The translations under genes and the position numbers were made by a program. A stretch of 64,000 nucleotides of DNA from Reichenbachiella ulvae (GTDB taxonomy: Bacteria; Bacteroidota; Bacteroidia; Cytophagales; Cyclobacteriaceae): assembly GCF_025833875.1 (NCBI RefSeq), contig NZ_JAOYOD010000001.1:1302001-1366000 (forward strand), read 5' to 3'. Below the pieces are notes generated by a model that was given only the letters and a program-made list of their open reading frames with translations, searched no databases and was not told the origin of the DNA. Of this stretch, positions 50,766-61,278 are shown piece by piece. Numbering within the stretch: the stretch's first letter is position 1; each line of letters begins with the position of its first letter.

Positions 50766-53120
50766 TTAATCTTTCTTCTTAAAGAGTTTTCTAACCCTCT
50801 TGAATAAGCCCTGATCTTCTTCAGGCTCTTCCTCCTTTACCTCTGTGGAATCCAATTGAATGTCTTCCTGATCGAAGGATTTCTCCTTTGGCTTCCCTTC
50901 TTTATTGAACAGCCCCTGAATAAAGTTCTCCTCTTCTACCCCCTCACATTCCAGGTCACTCACGACTTCTTCATCCGGTGCTGGGAATTTAGCCTGGGTA
51001 ATGGAGCGATACTTAGGATCTGAAATCAGCGATTGATAGAACAAACCGAAAATAGGCAAGGCAGAATTGGCCCCCTGTCCATATTGTGTGTCCTTGAAAT
51101 GCAATCGAGAATCATCCGCTCCTACCCAACTGACGGTAAGCAATTTGGGTGTTGCACCTACGAACCATCCATCACGGTTGGATTGAGTAGTTCCTGTTTT
51201 ACCGGCAATATCAGTTTCTAATCCATACTTCCACCTAAGCCTACTGCCAGTCCCTCCCGATTGAGTGACAGCCATCAGGAGCTGCTGCATCACCTGATAA
51301 GTATAGTCACTCAAGACTTGATCTTTTGATTCGGGGAACTCATGTTGATATATCACCTGTCCATCGGCATCCTCTATCCGTTCGATCATGTATCCAGTGA
51401 GTCCTTGCCCCTGATTGACAAAAATGCCATAAGCCTCAGCGAGTTCTTTCATGGTCAGCGAAGCAGTCCCCAGTGCCAATGAGGGCACTCTAGGGAGTTG
51501 ACTTTCTATACCCGCTTCTTCAGCCAATTCCATCACGCGATCTACTCCAGCCTTCTCCATCATTTTCACTGCGATGGTGTTAATGGATTTAGTCAAGGCA
51601 GCCTGCATAGACAGGTATTTGTCATCGTACTCATCCGTACCATTGCTGGGCGTCCAATTGTCAAAGTTGGTATAGGTCACGGTTTTACCCGACACCCTGT
51701 CACAGGGTTCCACCCCGGACTCCAGAGCAGCAGCATATACGAAGGGTTTGAAAGTAGAACCTACTTGTCGTTTGGCTTGATTGACATGATCATATTTATA
51801 GTAGTCATGATTGACTCCACCGATCCAGGCCCTAAACCCTCCCGTTTTAGGATCCATGGCCAGAAAGCCTGCATTGAGCATTTTAGCATAGTACAGCAAG
51901 CTATCCTTGCTACTAAAACTTCCTTCCTTATCCTTGGACCAATCAAACAAGGTCATGTTCTTTTTAACCTGAAGCTGTTCCATGATTTCAGCTTCAGACA
52001 GACCCTCTTTTTGTAGATTTTTGAATACTTGACTCTCTCGAATTACATGTTGCACAAATGTGGCGTCCACTTTCCAGGGAGCCTGATTACCCCAGTTGCT
52101 TTCAAAGCTCTTTTGTATGGTAGGCATATGTCGGGCTAGTGCTGCCTCAGCTTTCTTTTGAATCCCCAGGTCAAGGGTAGTATAGATCTTCAGTCCATCT
52201 GAATAAAGGTTGTATTGAGAACCGTCTTCTTTCTTTTGTTTCTCTATTAGAGTTCGGGCTTTCAGTCGAACCTGCTCGAGAAAATATGCAGCGGTTTCTT
52301 GTTGATTGGCTCCCTGGGCATACTTGATTGGTGTAGACTCTTCTTTGATCAGGTCATAATCATCGGGATGCAAATAGTCATATTTTACCATTTGAGAAAG
52401 CACTACATTTCTTCTCTGATGGCTCTTATCTGGATGAATTCTCGGATTATAGGTATAGGTAGCCTTCAAGGTTCCTACTAGCGTAGCTGCCTCTTGAAGC
52501 GTGAGAGATGAAGTGCTTTTGCTATAAAACTTGCGGGAAGCACTTTCGATCCCGAAGGTATTGTCAGGAAAGGAAACGGTGTTTAAGTACAGGGTCAGGA
52601 TGTCGTCCTTGCTGTAGATGTCTTCTAATCGGGTAGCGGTAATCGCCTCTTTAATTTTGGAAAGCACCAAGCCCAGTTTGCTGTGATCTTCTCGAGGGAA
52701 AAGGTTTTTCGCCAGCTGCTGAGAGATCGTACTACCCCCTCCTGCTGATCGATCTCCCATTATCAGGGTCTTGACCAACACACGCAGCAAGCTACGGTAG
52801 TCGATACCCTTGTGCTCATAAAAGCGGGAATCTTCAGTAGCTACAAGGGCCTGGATAAGATCCTCTGGCAGATCCTCATATTTAACAGAAGTACGATCAA
52901 ATAAGTAATACTTTCCGATGAGCTCATTGTTCTGATCAAATACTCGGGTGGATTGGCTGTGCGAAATATTGGCGAGGGTCTTGTCATTAGGCAATGCTCC
53001 CCAAAAACCTAGATAAACACTAGCAATAAAAAGGACGATCAGCGAGGCTCCTATTAAAAGAGCTGCCAATGACCATTTAAGCAATATTCTTTTCCAACCA
53101 GAACTGTTTTCTTCGCTCAT
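50766..53120 (-). CDS. Penicillin-binding protein 1A (bifunctional)
   Basis: 784 residues. A short cytoplasmic tail and one transmembrane helix (~13-38) precede a GT51 glycosyltransferase with the catalytic Glu in ATEDSRFYEHKG (E96) and GGSTISQQLAKNLF. The transpeptidase has SxxK in GSTFKPF (Ser near 455), SxN in KSINTIAVK, and KTG in AGKTGTTQSNRDGWFVG (near 640). An acidic/lysine-rich C-terminal tail ends the protein. It polymerises and cross-links peptidoglycan. The gene lies alone downstream of the gyrA-TPR unit. Confidence 0.95.
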   Translation of the reverse strand: MSEENSSGWKRILLKWSLAALLIGASLIVLFIASVYLGFWGALPNDKTLANISHSQSTRVFDQNNELIGKYYLFDRTSVKYEDLPEDLIQALVATEDSRFYEHKGIDYRSLLRVLVKTLIMGDRSAGGGSTISQQLAKNLFPREDHSKLGLVLSKIKEAITATRLEDIYSKDDILTLYLNTVSFPDNTFGIESASRKFYSKSTSSLTLQEAATLVGTLKATYTYNPRIHPDKSHQRRNVVLSQMVKYDYLHPDDYDLIKEESTPIKYAQGANQQETAAYFLEQVRLKARTLIEKQKKEDGSQYNLYSDGLKIYTTLDLGIQKKAEAALARHMPTIQKSFESNWGNQAPWKVDATFVQHVIRESQVFKNLQKEGLSEAEIMEQLQVKKNMTLFDWSKDKEGSFSSKDSLLYYAKMLNAGFLAMDPKTGGFRAWIGGVNHDYYKYDHVNQAKRQVGSTFKPFVYAAALESGVEPCDRVSGKTVTYTNFDNWTPSNGTDEYDDKYLSMQAALTKSINTIAVKMMEKAGVDRVMELAEEAGIESQLPRVPSLALGTASLTMKELAEAYGIFVNQGQGLTGYMIERIEDADGQVIYQHEFPESKDQVLSDYTYQVMQQLLMAVTQSGGTGSRLRWKYGLETDIAGKTGTTQSNRDGWFVGATPKLLTVSWVGADDSRLHFKDTQYGQGANSALPIFGLFYQSLISDPKYRSITQAKFPAPDEEVVSDLECEGVEEENFIQGLFNKEGKPKEKSFDQEDIQLDSTEVKEEEPEEDQGLFKRVRKLFKKKD

Positions 53121-53141
53121 CTGTACAAGTGGGTATAAAAA

Positions 53142-53170
53142 AACCCTGACACACCATTGTGGTCAGGGTT
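53142..53170 (-). terminator. Terminator of the gyrA-TPR unit
   Basis: AACCCTGAC-A-CAC-CATT-GTG-G-TCAGGGTT, an almost perfect stem. On the minus strand it is followed by a run of T (TTTTTTATACCC). Confidence 0.85.
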
Positions 53171-53190
53171 CCATATTTTGTTAATGAATA

Positions 53191-54387
53191 TTATTGAGCA
53201 GCTTCTAGTGCTTCAACTTTATTCAATACTTCTTCTGCTTTGTCCATCATTTTCAATTGCGTGTACATAGACTGCAATGCATTCAAACCATCGATATCGT
53301 CTGGCTTCAAGCTGATGGCTTTCTCCATGTATGGAAGTCCTTTTTTCAAGATCTCATCTCCTTTTTTGATCTTAGCATCACCATACTTCTGGTATGTTTT
53401 CAGGTCCATGTCTCTTGCTTCGTCATAGAATTCCTTAGCCATGTTTACATAGATTACACCCGCGTTGAAGTTAGCGATATAGTTATCTGGATCTACTTTG
53501 AGCGCATTCAAATAGCTTTCTTTGGCATTGTCAAAAGTAGCTCTTGCTTCCTCTGTTTTACCTTCACTAGAAAGTGCTGCTCCCAGGTTGTCATATAGTA
53601 CACCTAGATTCAAATGCAGATTCACATTGTCTGGATCTGCCTCAATAGACTTGATCAATTGCGACTCAGCTTCATCCAACTTATCCATTGCTAGCAACAA
53701 GCTAATTTCTTCTTGTCCGAATCTATCGTCTGAAGGAAATTTAGCTTTTGCAGCTCTAGTCACTTCAAGCGCTTTTTCTGGATTCTCCTTTTGTCTTTCG
53801 TAATAAATAACAGAAGAATAGATGTCCGCATTGGCAATATCAAGATCGATCATCTGATAGTAGTATTGCAATGTTTTGTCTACGTTTCCACCTTGCTGTG
53901 CAGCAACACCTGCATAGAACAAAGTAGTAGAATCGTTTTCTTTTACGATCAAAGCTTTTTCGAATTGATTCAAAGCCATAGCAAAATCTTCTTCACCATA
54001 TGCCTCGCCTCCAGTGTTCAAGAAGCTACCCCACATTTGATCTAAGTTAGTAGTCGCGATCAAATAGTATGAGCTATTTTCTTTCTCCATTTCCAAGACC
54101 TTTTTATAAGCATTAACTGCTTTTGAAAGAGCCTCTGGATCGATAGCTTTTGTTGACTCATCTTCACTAGTTGCAATGGCCTGATAAACTTTACCTGCCG
54201 TAAACCAGGTTCTAGACTTGCTAGCTTTCTTTTCATCAGCAATAGCAACATCCACTTCACCTTTTGCAGATACCAATTCACCTTTGGTCAAATAAGCTTC
54301 TGCTTTGCCGATAGAACCCTTCTGAGCGTATGATGCTGCACTCACAAGAACGGCTATTACTAATACGAGTAATTTTTTAGTGTTCAT
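53191..54387 (-). CDS. Periplasmic TPR-repeat protein
   Basis: 398 residues from the ATG at 54387 (MNTKKLLVLVIAVLVSAASYAQ), a clear signal peptide. The mature part is built of tetratricopeptide repeats, for example YYLIATTNLDQMWGSFLNTGGEA, ALNQFEKALIVKENDSTTLFYAG, NLHLNLGVLYDNLGAALSSEGK and NYIANFNAGVIYVNMAKEFYDEA. A scaffold for protein-protein contacts in the periplasm. It follows gyrA by ~50 bp on the same strand, a pairing often seen in Bacteroidota, without proven functional link. Confidence 0.9.
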   Translation of the reverse strand: MNTKKLLVLVIAVLVSAASYAQKGSIGKAEAYLTKGELVSAKGEVDVAIADEKKASKSRTWFTAGKVYQAIATSEDESTKAIDPEALSKAVNAYKKVLEMEKENSSYYLIATTNLDQMWGSFLNTGGEAYGEEDFAMALNQFEKALIVKENDSTTLFYAGVAAQQGGNVDKTLQYYYQMIDLDIANADIYSSVIYYERQKENPEKALEVTRAAKAKFPSDDRFGQEEISLLLAMDKLDEAESQLIKSIEADPDNVNLHLNLGVLYDNLGAALSSEGKTEEARATFDNAKESYLNALKVDPDNYIANFNAGVIYVNMAKEFYDEARDMDLKTYQKYGDAKIKKGDEILKKGLPYMEKAISLKPDDIDGLNALQSMYTQLKMMDKAEEVLNKVEALEAAQ

Positions 54388-54439
54388 AATTTCCAATTGT
54401 TTGCGTAACGGATTGTATTTTGGATAATCCTGTTCTTAT

Positions 54440-56980
54440 TTATTCGTTATTATCTGTTTTATTATCTGTGTCTGGAGTAGTGTTTTCCTCTCCTCCATTT
54501 TCTTCCTCTTCTCCTTCGATTCTCTCGATTTTTTCTACAGAAGAGATTTTATCATTATCACCCAGCTTGATCAAACGAACTCCCTGAGTCGCTCGTCCCA
54601 TCACTCTCAAAGTGTCTACTGCCATACGTATAGTGATACCTGATCTATTGATAATCATCAAGTCATCTGTATCAATCACCTCCTTGATAGCAACAAGCGC
54701 GCCAGTTTTGTCTGTGACGTTCATGGCTTTCACACCTTTTCCACCTCTCTTAGTGATTCTGTAAGCTCCGATTTCCGAACGCTTACCATATCCTTTTTCA
54801 GAAACAACCAGCAGGTTAGCATCGTCTCTGGTGATACATACCATTCCGATTACCTCATCATCTGCCCCTTCGAGAGCTACCCCTCTTACACCTGCTGCTG
54901 TACGGCCCATAGACCTCACATCAGACTCATGGAAATGAATCGCTCGCCCAGATTTCTTGGCAATTACGATATGGTTATCACCATTGGTCAGACTCACGTT
55001 CAACAACTTGTCACCTTCATGTATGGTAATCGCATTGATACCATTGGTTCTAGGTCTGGAATAGGCCTCCAATGGTGTCTTTTTGATTGTACCATTTTTC
55101 GTACACATCACAATGAAGTTATTATTGATATAATCTTCATCTCCTAATGTGGTTACATTGATCACAGCTCTTACACTGTCGCTTGATTCAATGTTGATCA
55201 GGTTCTGGATCGCACGTCCTTTGGTCGCTTTACCCCCCTCTGGAATTTCCCATACCTTCTTCCAGAATACTTTACCATGTTCAGTAAAGATCAGTAAGTA
55301 GTTGTGGGTCGAAGCGATAAATAGGTGCTCCGTAAAGTCATCAGTTTTAGTAGCAGCTCCTCTGGAACCTACTCCACCACGACCTTGTGTTTTGTATTCG
55401 GTCAGAGCAGTTCTTTTGATATATCCTTCATGCGAAATAGTGATAACCATTTCCTCATCAGGTATCATATCTTCTGCAGTGAAGTCATCTGCAGCATGCT
55501 CTATATCAGATCTTCTCTCATCTCCATATTTGTCCTTGATTTCCTGAAGTTCAGTTTTGATGATATCCATCCTCAATTCTTCACTTGCCAATACAGATTT
55601 CAAATAATCAATGAGTTCTTTGATTTCCTCGTATTCCTTTTGGATTTTCTCTCTTTCGAGACCGGTCAGACGTTGCAGTCTCATTTCGAGAATGGCTTTA
55701 GCCTGAATCTCAGACAAGCCAAATTTCTCCATCAAGCCTGTCTTTGCAATTTCCGGATCTCTTGAAGCTCTGATCAATTCGATCACCGCATCCAAATTAT
55801 CCAATGCAATCAGATAGCCTTCTAATATATGAGCTCTTTTCTCTGCCTCTTCCAGCTCATACTCAGTTCTTCGAACCACCACATCATGTCTGTGCTCTAC
55901 GAAGTACTTGATGATATCTTTTAGGTTCAGGGTCTGTGGACGTCCATGTACCAGGGCCACATTGTTTACCCCAAAAGAGGATTGAAGCTGGGTGTATTTA
56001 TAGAGGTTATTTAAAACGATATTAGGAATGGCATCCTTTTTAATATCATAAACGATACGCATACCATTTCTATCCGATTCGTCACGGATATCGCTAATAC
56101 CTTCTAATTTCTTCTCATTGATCAAGGCTGCTGTCTTCTCGATCATGTTGGCCTTATTGACCTGATAGGGAATCTCAGAAATGATAATCTGCTCTTTTCC
56201 ACTTTTCAAGGTCTCGAACTGCGCCTTTGCTCTGAGAACAACTCTACCTCTTCCGGTTTCATATGCCGAACGAACCCCTTGATAACCATAGATGGTTGCA
56301 CCTGTTGGAAAATCTGGTGCAGTCACATGTTCCATCAATTCTGGAATAGTAATATCACGGTTGTCGATATAGGCAATAATACCATTGACTACTTCAGTCA
56401 GGTTATGTGGCGCCATATTGGTCGCCATACCTACTGCAATACCAGAAGTACCATTGATCAGAAGATTAGGGATCTTAGCAGGCAATACTGACGGCTCCTT
56501 TAAGGAATCATCAAAGTTAGGACTGAAATCAACTGTATTCTTATTGATGTCAGTCAAAAGCTCCTCAGCTATTCTTCTCAATCTAGCCTCAGTATAACGC
56601 ATCGCTGCTGGTGAGTCACCATCTACCGATCCAAAGTTACCCTGACCATCGACGAGCGGGTATCTAAGTGACCAATGTTGCGCCATACGCACCATGGTAT
56701 CATATACTGACGAATCGCCGTGTGGGTGATACTTACCGAGTACTTCCCCGACTATTCTTGCAGATTTCTTGTAAGCTCTATTGTGTAAAACTCCCAAATC
56801 GAGCATCCCATACAGTACTCTTCTATGCACAGGCTTTAGCCCATCTCGCACGTCTGGTAATGCTCTGGATATAATAACCGACATTGAATAATCAATGTAG
56901 GCGCCACGCATTTCATCCTCAATGTTGATTGGAATGATGTGCTGATCCCCTATTGGAATATCTTCGTTATCTTCAGCCAT
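54440..56980 (-). CDS. gyrA: DNA gyrase subunit A
   Basis: 846 residues. The breakage-reunion domain (~1-525) carries the catalytic Tyr129 in [10 protein letters not shown]. The quinolone-resistance region [10 protein letters not shown] has Ser90 and Asp94 at the positions of Escherichia S83 and D87, i.e. the sensitive form. The GyrA box [11 protein letters not shown] opens the six-bladed C-terminal beta-pinwheel (~530-815), followed by an acidic tail. It introduces negative supercoils with GyrB, which is not in this window. Confidence 0.98.
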   Translation of the reverse strand: MAEDNEDIPIGDQHIIPINIEDEMRGAYIDYSMSVIISRALPDVRDGLKPVHRRVLYGMLDLGVLHNRAYKKSARIVGEVLGKYHPHGDSSVYDTMVRMAQHWSLRYPLVDGQGNFGSVDGDSPAAMRYTEARLRRIAEELLTDINKNTVDFSPNFDDSLKEPSVLPAKIPNLLINGTSGIAVGMATNMAPHNLTEVVNGIIAYIDNRDITIPELMEHVTAPDFPTGATIYGYQGVRSAYETGRGRVVLRAKAQFETLKSGKEQIIISEIPYQVNKANMIEKTAALINEKKLEGISDIRDESDRNGMRIVYDIKKDAIPNIVLNNLYKYTQLQSSFGVNNVALVHGRPQTLNLKDIIKYFVEHRHDVVVRRTEYELEEAEKRAHILEGYLIALDNLDAVIELIRASRDPEIAKTGLMEKFGLSEIQAKAILEMRLQRLTGLEREKIQKEYEEIKELIDYLKSVLASEELRMDIIKTELQEIKDKYGDERRSDIEHAADDFTAEDMIPDEEMVITISHEGYIKRTALTEYKTQGRGGVGSRGAATKTDDFTEHLFIASTHNYLLIFTEHGKVFWKKVWEIPEGGKATKGRAIQNLINIESSDSVRAVINVTTLGDEDYINNNFIVMCTKNGTIKKTPLEAYSRPRTNGINAITIHEGDKLLNVSLTNGDNHIVIAKKSGRAIHFHESDVRSMGRTAAGVRGVALEGADDEVIGMVCITRDDANLLVVSEKGYGKRSEIGAYRITKRGGKGVKAMNVTDKTGALVAIKEVIDTDDLMIINRSGITIRMAVDTLRVMGRATQGVRLIKLGDNDKISSVEKIERIEGEEEENGGEENTTPDTDNKTDNNE

Positions 56981-57128
56981 AAATTCTTATTTGAAAACGG
57001 ATTTTTCAAGGCTGCAATTTAATAAAATAGGGGCTGAATTAGCAAGGTTTTCGCATAAAGTAGCGAGGGGAAATCAAACAAGAAAACATGATAAAAATCA
57101 CATCCTTAACTCATTGATAAACAGCTGT

Positions 57129-58208
57129 TTAGTAAGGATTCATTTTTCTCTTGTTTCGCCATCTGTATCGCCAAAGCTTTCTGTGGTTTTCGCCCACCTT
57201 AGGATTTTGCCTTTTCCAGATAGGTTGCCCCCTTACTTCATAGTAATATCCGTTCTTAGGATCCTGAATTACATGCTTCAACTGTATATGGTCACTAGGC
57301 ATGGGAGACCGTGGTATTTCAGGAATAGTGATGCTGATACCAAAATCAATATTGAACGAATTGTTACCATGCCTGATGCTTCCACCTGGGAGATTCATAT
57401 CAAAGCTTCTTAGGTCATAAGATGGCTTCACAATGATTCTAAAGTACTCTGAAATATTCTTTTCGATAGAGATGCCAAAATTGTAATACACACGCTGATT
57501 CATCGCGCCTTGATTGAACTTGCTACCTAGATACTTATCCTTTCCTATTTCTAACTCAGCCGCAAAGGAATAATCCCAAAAATCATAGAACTTGTACCCA
57601 AGCATACCGAAGTATTGAAATTGAAACACAGAACTTACATTCGGCTCATAGTTTCTGATACCCAGGCCTTCCACGGTTGGCTTTAGACTATTGATCTGAT
57701 GATAGAGTAAAGAGACACCCCCTCCTATTCTAAAACCTTTGTAATTGAATCTCAACCTGACATTCAAGGGAACAGCCCAACTGGTTCGTTTAAATCCTAA
57801 CCCTAAAGAATCCGCATCATATGCTCTATTATCATTTATCAGGGCAGGATTCAAAACGGGATTTGAAATTCCTGGAAATGGAATACTGAACGTATCCTCA
57901 AGCGCAACTGGTAAAGCAAGTGCCGGATCGTTGAGCCAATTCTCATAACTATCAAATTGTAATCCCAAAGCCTCGCCAGTGTCAATAGTGATATATTGAT
58001 TATCTGGGGTTTGAATAAGATAATATCCGTTAAGGCTATGCTTATAAGTCACTGCATGATACCCCGTGCTCACTGTAAAGGAAAACATATTCAACACCCG
58101 TCTGACCGGAGACCTATGAATATCCTCCGGGCTGATATCATACTCTTGCGCCCACACCGAACCGAATGAGATGACAACTAATGATGCTATGATCAGAAAT
58201 TTTCTCAA
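57129..58208 (-). CDS. Outer-membrane beta-barrel protein
   Basis: 359 residues with a signal peptide (RKFLIIASLVVISFGSVWAQ). The mature part shows many amphipathic strands (FSFTVSTGYHAVTYKHSL, WAVPLNVRLRFNYKGFRIGGGVSLLY, FQFQYFGMLGYKFYDFWDYSFAAELEIG, FNIDFGISITIPEIP) consistent with a barrel, and a basic C-terminal tail (RKLWRYRWRNKRKMN). The start is TTG and overlaps the stop of the upstream FKBP lipoprotein (TTGA), so translation is coupled. Function unknown; probably an envelope partner of that lipoprotein. Confidence 0.8.
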   Translation of the reverse strand: MRKFLIIASLVVISFGSVWAQEYDISPEDIHRSPVRRVLNMFSFTVSTGYHAVTYKHSLNGYYLIQTPDNQYITIDTGEALGLQFDSYENWLNDPALALPVALEDTFSIPFPGISNPVLNPALINDNRAYDADSLGLGFKRTSWAVPLNVRLRFNYKGFRIGGGVSLLYHQINSLKPTVEGLGIRNYEPNVSSVFQFQYFGMLGYKFYDFWDYSFAAELEIGKDKYLGSKFNQGAMNQRVYYNFGISIEKNISEYFRIIVKPSYDLRSFDMNLPGGSIRHGNNSFNIDFGISITIPEIPRSPMPSDHIQLKHVIQDPKNGYYYEVRGQPIWKRQNPKVGENHRKLWRYRWRNKRKMNPY

Positions 58209-59230
58209 TTGGGTGGTATTTGTGGTGGTGCTACTAGTTCAATCTCCATGGCCAAAATTTGATACGGAGAAACCTGAATGGCATACTCAGGTATGATGTC
58301 ATTTTCCTCAAGATAAGCTTTTCTGTTTCTTGGGATCACAAAAGCGCTGGCCCCATAGGCACGGTTAGAAGGAACAATCAATAGCGCCTTCTCCTCTATT
58401 TCCATCTGGTCTATGCCATCGTCGATTCCAGATATGACAGTACCCGTATTAAACATAAAACTTAGCACTTCATTACTTGAGCCTGCTATTGGACTTCCGC
58501 CGGGATAGGAACTCAGTGCGTAGAATAAATAAGTAATGGCGGCTGTGTCCCCATTCACCAGGGTATCATCGGCGATTCCGGCTACTAATTTCTTGTAATA
58601 CACATCAGAGTCTAAAATATCCACTGAATCTAAAGGGTAGTTGATGGTATCGTTTAGTTGATTGATCGTGACATAACTATCCATGATCGCCAATTGCTCT
58701 TCATGCACTTGTGCTTCAGTCTGAATCGAATCAAGTTCAAGTTCCACCACCAATACAGAATTGGCAGGAATGATACTCGACAGATCTTCCAGTTCACCAA
58801 AAGCCAGTGCAGAGGGAATGTAGAATATCGCTGCTTCTTTTTCTCTCATCAAAGCCAAGGATTGATCGAGACCAATAGGATATACTGAATTGGTATTGAA
58901 TTGTAATTTCAGAGGCTCGTTGCTACCATCATTTTCCCAGGCATCAAATGCCTGCTGTCCCAATGCATTCGCTCTATAGTAAATGGAAAGCACCTCTCCA
59001 CTACCCGGTGTGGCACCAGATTCATTTACATTGGTGATTTGGTAGTAGATACCTGAATCATCCCTTTCTGTAACATCTAACAAATCATTTTCCTCCAGGT
59101 AAGTCAATATAGCTTCTTCATCAGCAGCAGCCTGATCAGTGACCACTTTGCCACCATCGTCACTACATGATCCAATGGCAATGGCCATACTCAAAACCAC
59201 TATATATGAGAGAAAATTTATTTTATTCAA
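58205..59230 (-). CDS. Lipoprotein with two FKBP-type peptidyl-prolyl isomerase domains
   Basis: 341 residues from a TTG start (KINFLSYIVVLSMAIAIGSC, lipobox IGSC); no upstream ATG exists and the signal supports this start. Two tandem FKBP-like domains are seen. The first is ~45-170 (GIYYQITN...GEVLSIYYRA, GLDQSLALMREKEAAIFYIPSALAFG). The second is ~205-335 (VYYKKLVAG, GIDDGIDQMEIEEKALLIVPSNRAYGAS). This is the GldI/FKBP class that helps fold exported proteins. Some aromatic active-site residues may be lost, so catalysis is uncertain. Confidence 0.85.
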   Translation of the reverse strand: MNKINFLSYIVVLSMAIAIGSCSDDGGKVVTDQAAADEEAILTYLEENDLLDVTERDDSGIYYQITNVNESGATPGSGEVLSIYYRANALGQQAFDAWENDGSNEPLKLQFNTNSVYPIGLDQSLALMREKEAAIFYIPSALAFGELEDLSSIIPANSVLVVELELDSIQTEAQVHEEQLAIMDSYVTINQLNDTINYPLDSVDILDSDVYYKKLVAGIADDTLVNGDTAAITYLFYALSSYPGGSPIAGSSNEVLSFMFNTGTVISGIDDGIDQMEIEEKALLIVPSNRAYGASAFVIPRNRKAYLEENDIIPEYAIQVSPYQILAMEIELVAPPQIPPN

Positions 59231-59317
59231 ATCGCCTGTATTAGTAGCACAAATTGATGCAATAACGAGCGAAAATGAAATTAATTATAGGAAAAATAAT
59301 AAGCAAAGGTCTAAATA

Positions 59318-59929
59318 CTAATGCACGTCAAAATTGGCACAGAAAAAATGGAACAAGGGGACTTTATTTAATCCTAACTTTTCTGCGATGGAAAGCATGC
59401 GATCATAATCAGTTCTTGTCATAGTACTCCTACTAAAGATGTCATCATCCTCTTCTAAGAAGAATGAAACCAGAAAACGAATTAAGATATATGGAGCATC
59501 TAAAACTGCTTTTCTGTATTCTGACTGAGTAACAGTAGCTGTCTTATCATAGTCTTTCTCCATAGAGCTGATATTAAAGGACTCCTCCATGGTCAATCGT
59601 ATTACTTTCAAAAATTTATCCTCCCAATCATTATATTTCTTCAATAAGAATTTCATTCCGAATACAACCGGGTCTTTAATCATAAAATACCCGCCTTGAG
59701 AAAGCTTTCTAGCCTTACGATTCAAACGCATTTCTTCAAAAAAACTCACGTTCCCATCAGCCAAAGCGATACCGAGTGTAGGGGTCATCATGATTAGGGA
59801 GAAAAAGTCCTGATCTGAAATTTCTAGATATGGGGCTTCTGTTTTAATGAAATCTTTTTTGAGCTCAAAGGCTGCCTTTTTCACATCTTCCAGCTCGAGC
59901 AAAGTTTCTATTTCGTATTCAGTAAACAT
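59318..59929 (-). CDS. Conserved-looking helical protein of unknown function
   Basis: 203 residues, no signal peptide, mostly alpha-helical with hydrophobic and acidic patches. The stretch MMTPTLGIALADGNVSFFEEMRLNRKARKLS vaguely recalls TerB-like domains (ADG.VS..E...L), but the rest does not settle this. The C-terminal part DRMLSIAEKLGLNKVPLFHFFCANF is amphipathic. A single leftward gene between the envelope pair and the gene at 60077. Confidence 0.7.
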   Translation of the reverse strand: MFTEYEIETLLELEDVKKAAFELKKDFIKTEAPYLEISDQDFFSLIMMTPTLGIALADGNVSFFEEMRLNRKARKLSQGGYFMIKDPVVFGMKFLLKKYNDWEDKFLKVIRLTMEESFNISSMEKDYDKTATVTQSEYRKAVLDAPYILIRFLVSFFLEEDDDIFSRSTMTRTDYDRMLSIAEKLGLNKVPLFHFFCANFDVH

Positions 59930-60013
59930 GGGTTAGAGATGATTTTGAATTATTCAGATTTGAATATAAAGAATAATTCACTAAACCAGACTAGCAATAC
60001 TGATATAAAAAAA

Positions 60014-60056
60014 TATCGCCATGAAACAATGGTCTTTCATTGGTTTCATGGCGATA
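60014..60056 (-). terminator. Long terminator-like hairpin
   Basis: TATCGCCATGAAAC-AATG and CATT-GGTTTCATGGCGATA pair over 18 bp with one bulged base. On the minus strand T-rich sequence (TTTTTTTATATC) follows. It lies after the stop of the gene at 60077-60556. Confidence 0.85.
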
Positions 60057-60076
60057 CTTACTAAGTGAAAATACTA

Positions 60077-60556
60077 TCAGGATTCGCTTTCTTCCTCGCT
60101 GACAGTTTCTTCTTTCAATGATGCTACTATCTCATCATAGGCGGTTTTTAAATCCGCATCTGACTTGAGTGCTTTTCTAATATCGTTATATAAACCTGCT
60201 CCTAAATCGTCCTTTATTGCAGAAGTATAAGCCTCTTTGAAATTGGCTTTTAATTCATCGATCTTCACCAGGATAGAATCATAAGCAGCCAATTCTTCAG
60301 GAGTGATTTCAGCTTCAGCCAATTTTGCCTCATCTCCATTAGCTGTCTTGATAGCATTAAAAGTTCTACCACCGTCCATCAAAGGATCATTCTTTACCAG
60401 GTCATTGGTTTGGTCTTGTACGCCTGCCTTCAAAGAATCGATAGCCAGCATTACTTTGGCATATTTGGTTAAATCTTCTTTAGATATTTCGTCTTGTGCT
60501 TTGGCCGTAAATACTGCCACGAACAACAGCACTGTGGTTAATACTCTTTTCATCAT
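60077..60556 (-). CDS. Secreted helical protein
   Basis: 159 residues from the ATG at 60556 (MMKRVLTTVLLFVAVFTAKAQ), signal peptide to ~21. The mature part shows helices rich in Asp, Glu, Lys and Ala, with a partial internal repeat: ISKEDLTKYAKVMLAIDSLKAG and ITPEELAAYDSILVKIDELKAN. It resembles DUF4168-like secreted proteins (weak call). It is a single gene with its own terminator. Confidence 0.75.
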   Translation of the reverse strand: MMKRVLTTVLLFVAVFTAKAQDEISKEDLTKYAKVMLAIDSLKAGVQDQTNDLVKNDPLMDGGRTFNAIKTANGDEAKLAEAEITPEELAAYDSILVKIDELKANFKEAYTSAIKDDLGAGLYNDIRKALKSDADLKTAYDEIVASLKEETVSEEESES

Positions 60557-60787
60557 GTTCAAAATTTATTTGTGTTTTGTTTGTACAACTCACGAAATAA
60601 CAACTAACAAGCGGATTTTTCAAGGATTTAGGCCAATGAATCCGACAATCAATTACTTTCGCATCATTATTTCAATAATAAAATAATTCTACAGCCTTAC
60701 AAACACAGGTTAAACCCTAATAAAATTACTTTTATCTAATATGGGTTTAGTTTTATTAAGTATTAGACTTGACTTATCTCTACTGAA

Positions 60788-61138
60788 ATGAAAAAGATCT
60801 ATTATCTCTCTACATGTAGTACATGTTCCAGAATCATCAAGGAATTAGGTATCAGTTCTGACAATTTCATCATGCAGGATATTAAAACCGAATCCATCAC
60901 TCCAGACCAGTTGGACGAAATGAAAGAGATGGCGGGAGATTATGAAAGTCTGTTTAGTCGTCGATCTATGAAATACAAAGCTTGGGGATTGGCTGAGAAA
61001 TCACTTGGCGAAGAGGATTACAGGAAATATATTCTGGATGAATATACATTCCTTAAGCGTCCGGTTATTATCATCGAGGATCAGATTTTTATTGGTAATA
61101 GTAAAAAAGTAGTAGAAGCTGCTTCAAAAGCACTCTAG
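60788..61138 (+). CDS. ArsC/Spx-family thioredoxin-fold protein
   Basis: 116 residues. The thioredoxin-like fold starts MKKIYYLSTCSTCSRI with a C-x-x-C (Cys10, Cys13). The region YESLFSRRSMKYK.WGL matches ArsC/YffB relatives (LFNTRG.SYR), and the late strand FLKRPVIIIEDQIFIGNS matches the family end. Either an arsenate-reductase-like enzyme or a redox-sensing Spx-like protein; true ArsC residues around the resistance arginine are not certain, so no symbol is given. Confidence 0.85.
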   Translation: MKKIYYLSTCSTCSRIIKELGISSDNFIMQDIKTESITPDQLDEMKEMAGDYESLFSRRSMKYKAWGLAEKSLGEEDYRKYILDEYTFLKRPVIIIEDQIFIGNSKKVVEAASKAL

Positions 61139-61278
61139 CATCTAACAGCACCAAATAGATTGGTTGTCAGCATATAACTGACAAAATCGCTTAAGGCCCA
61201 AAAATATCCTGTAGTGCATACATCCTACCGGACATTTAGTCGTATATGATGCTTTGATTATCTGTATCACCCAATTCA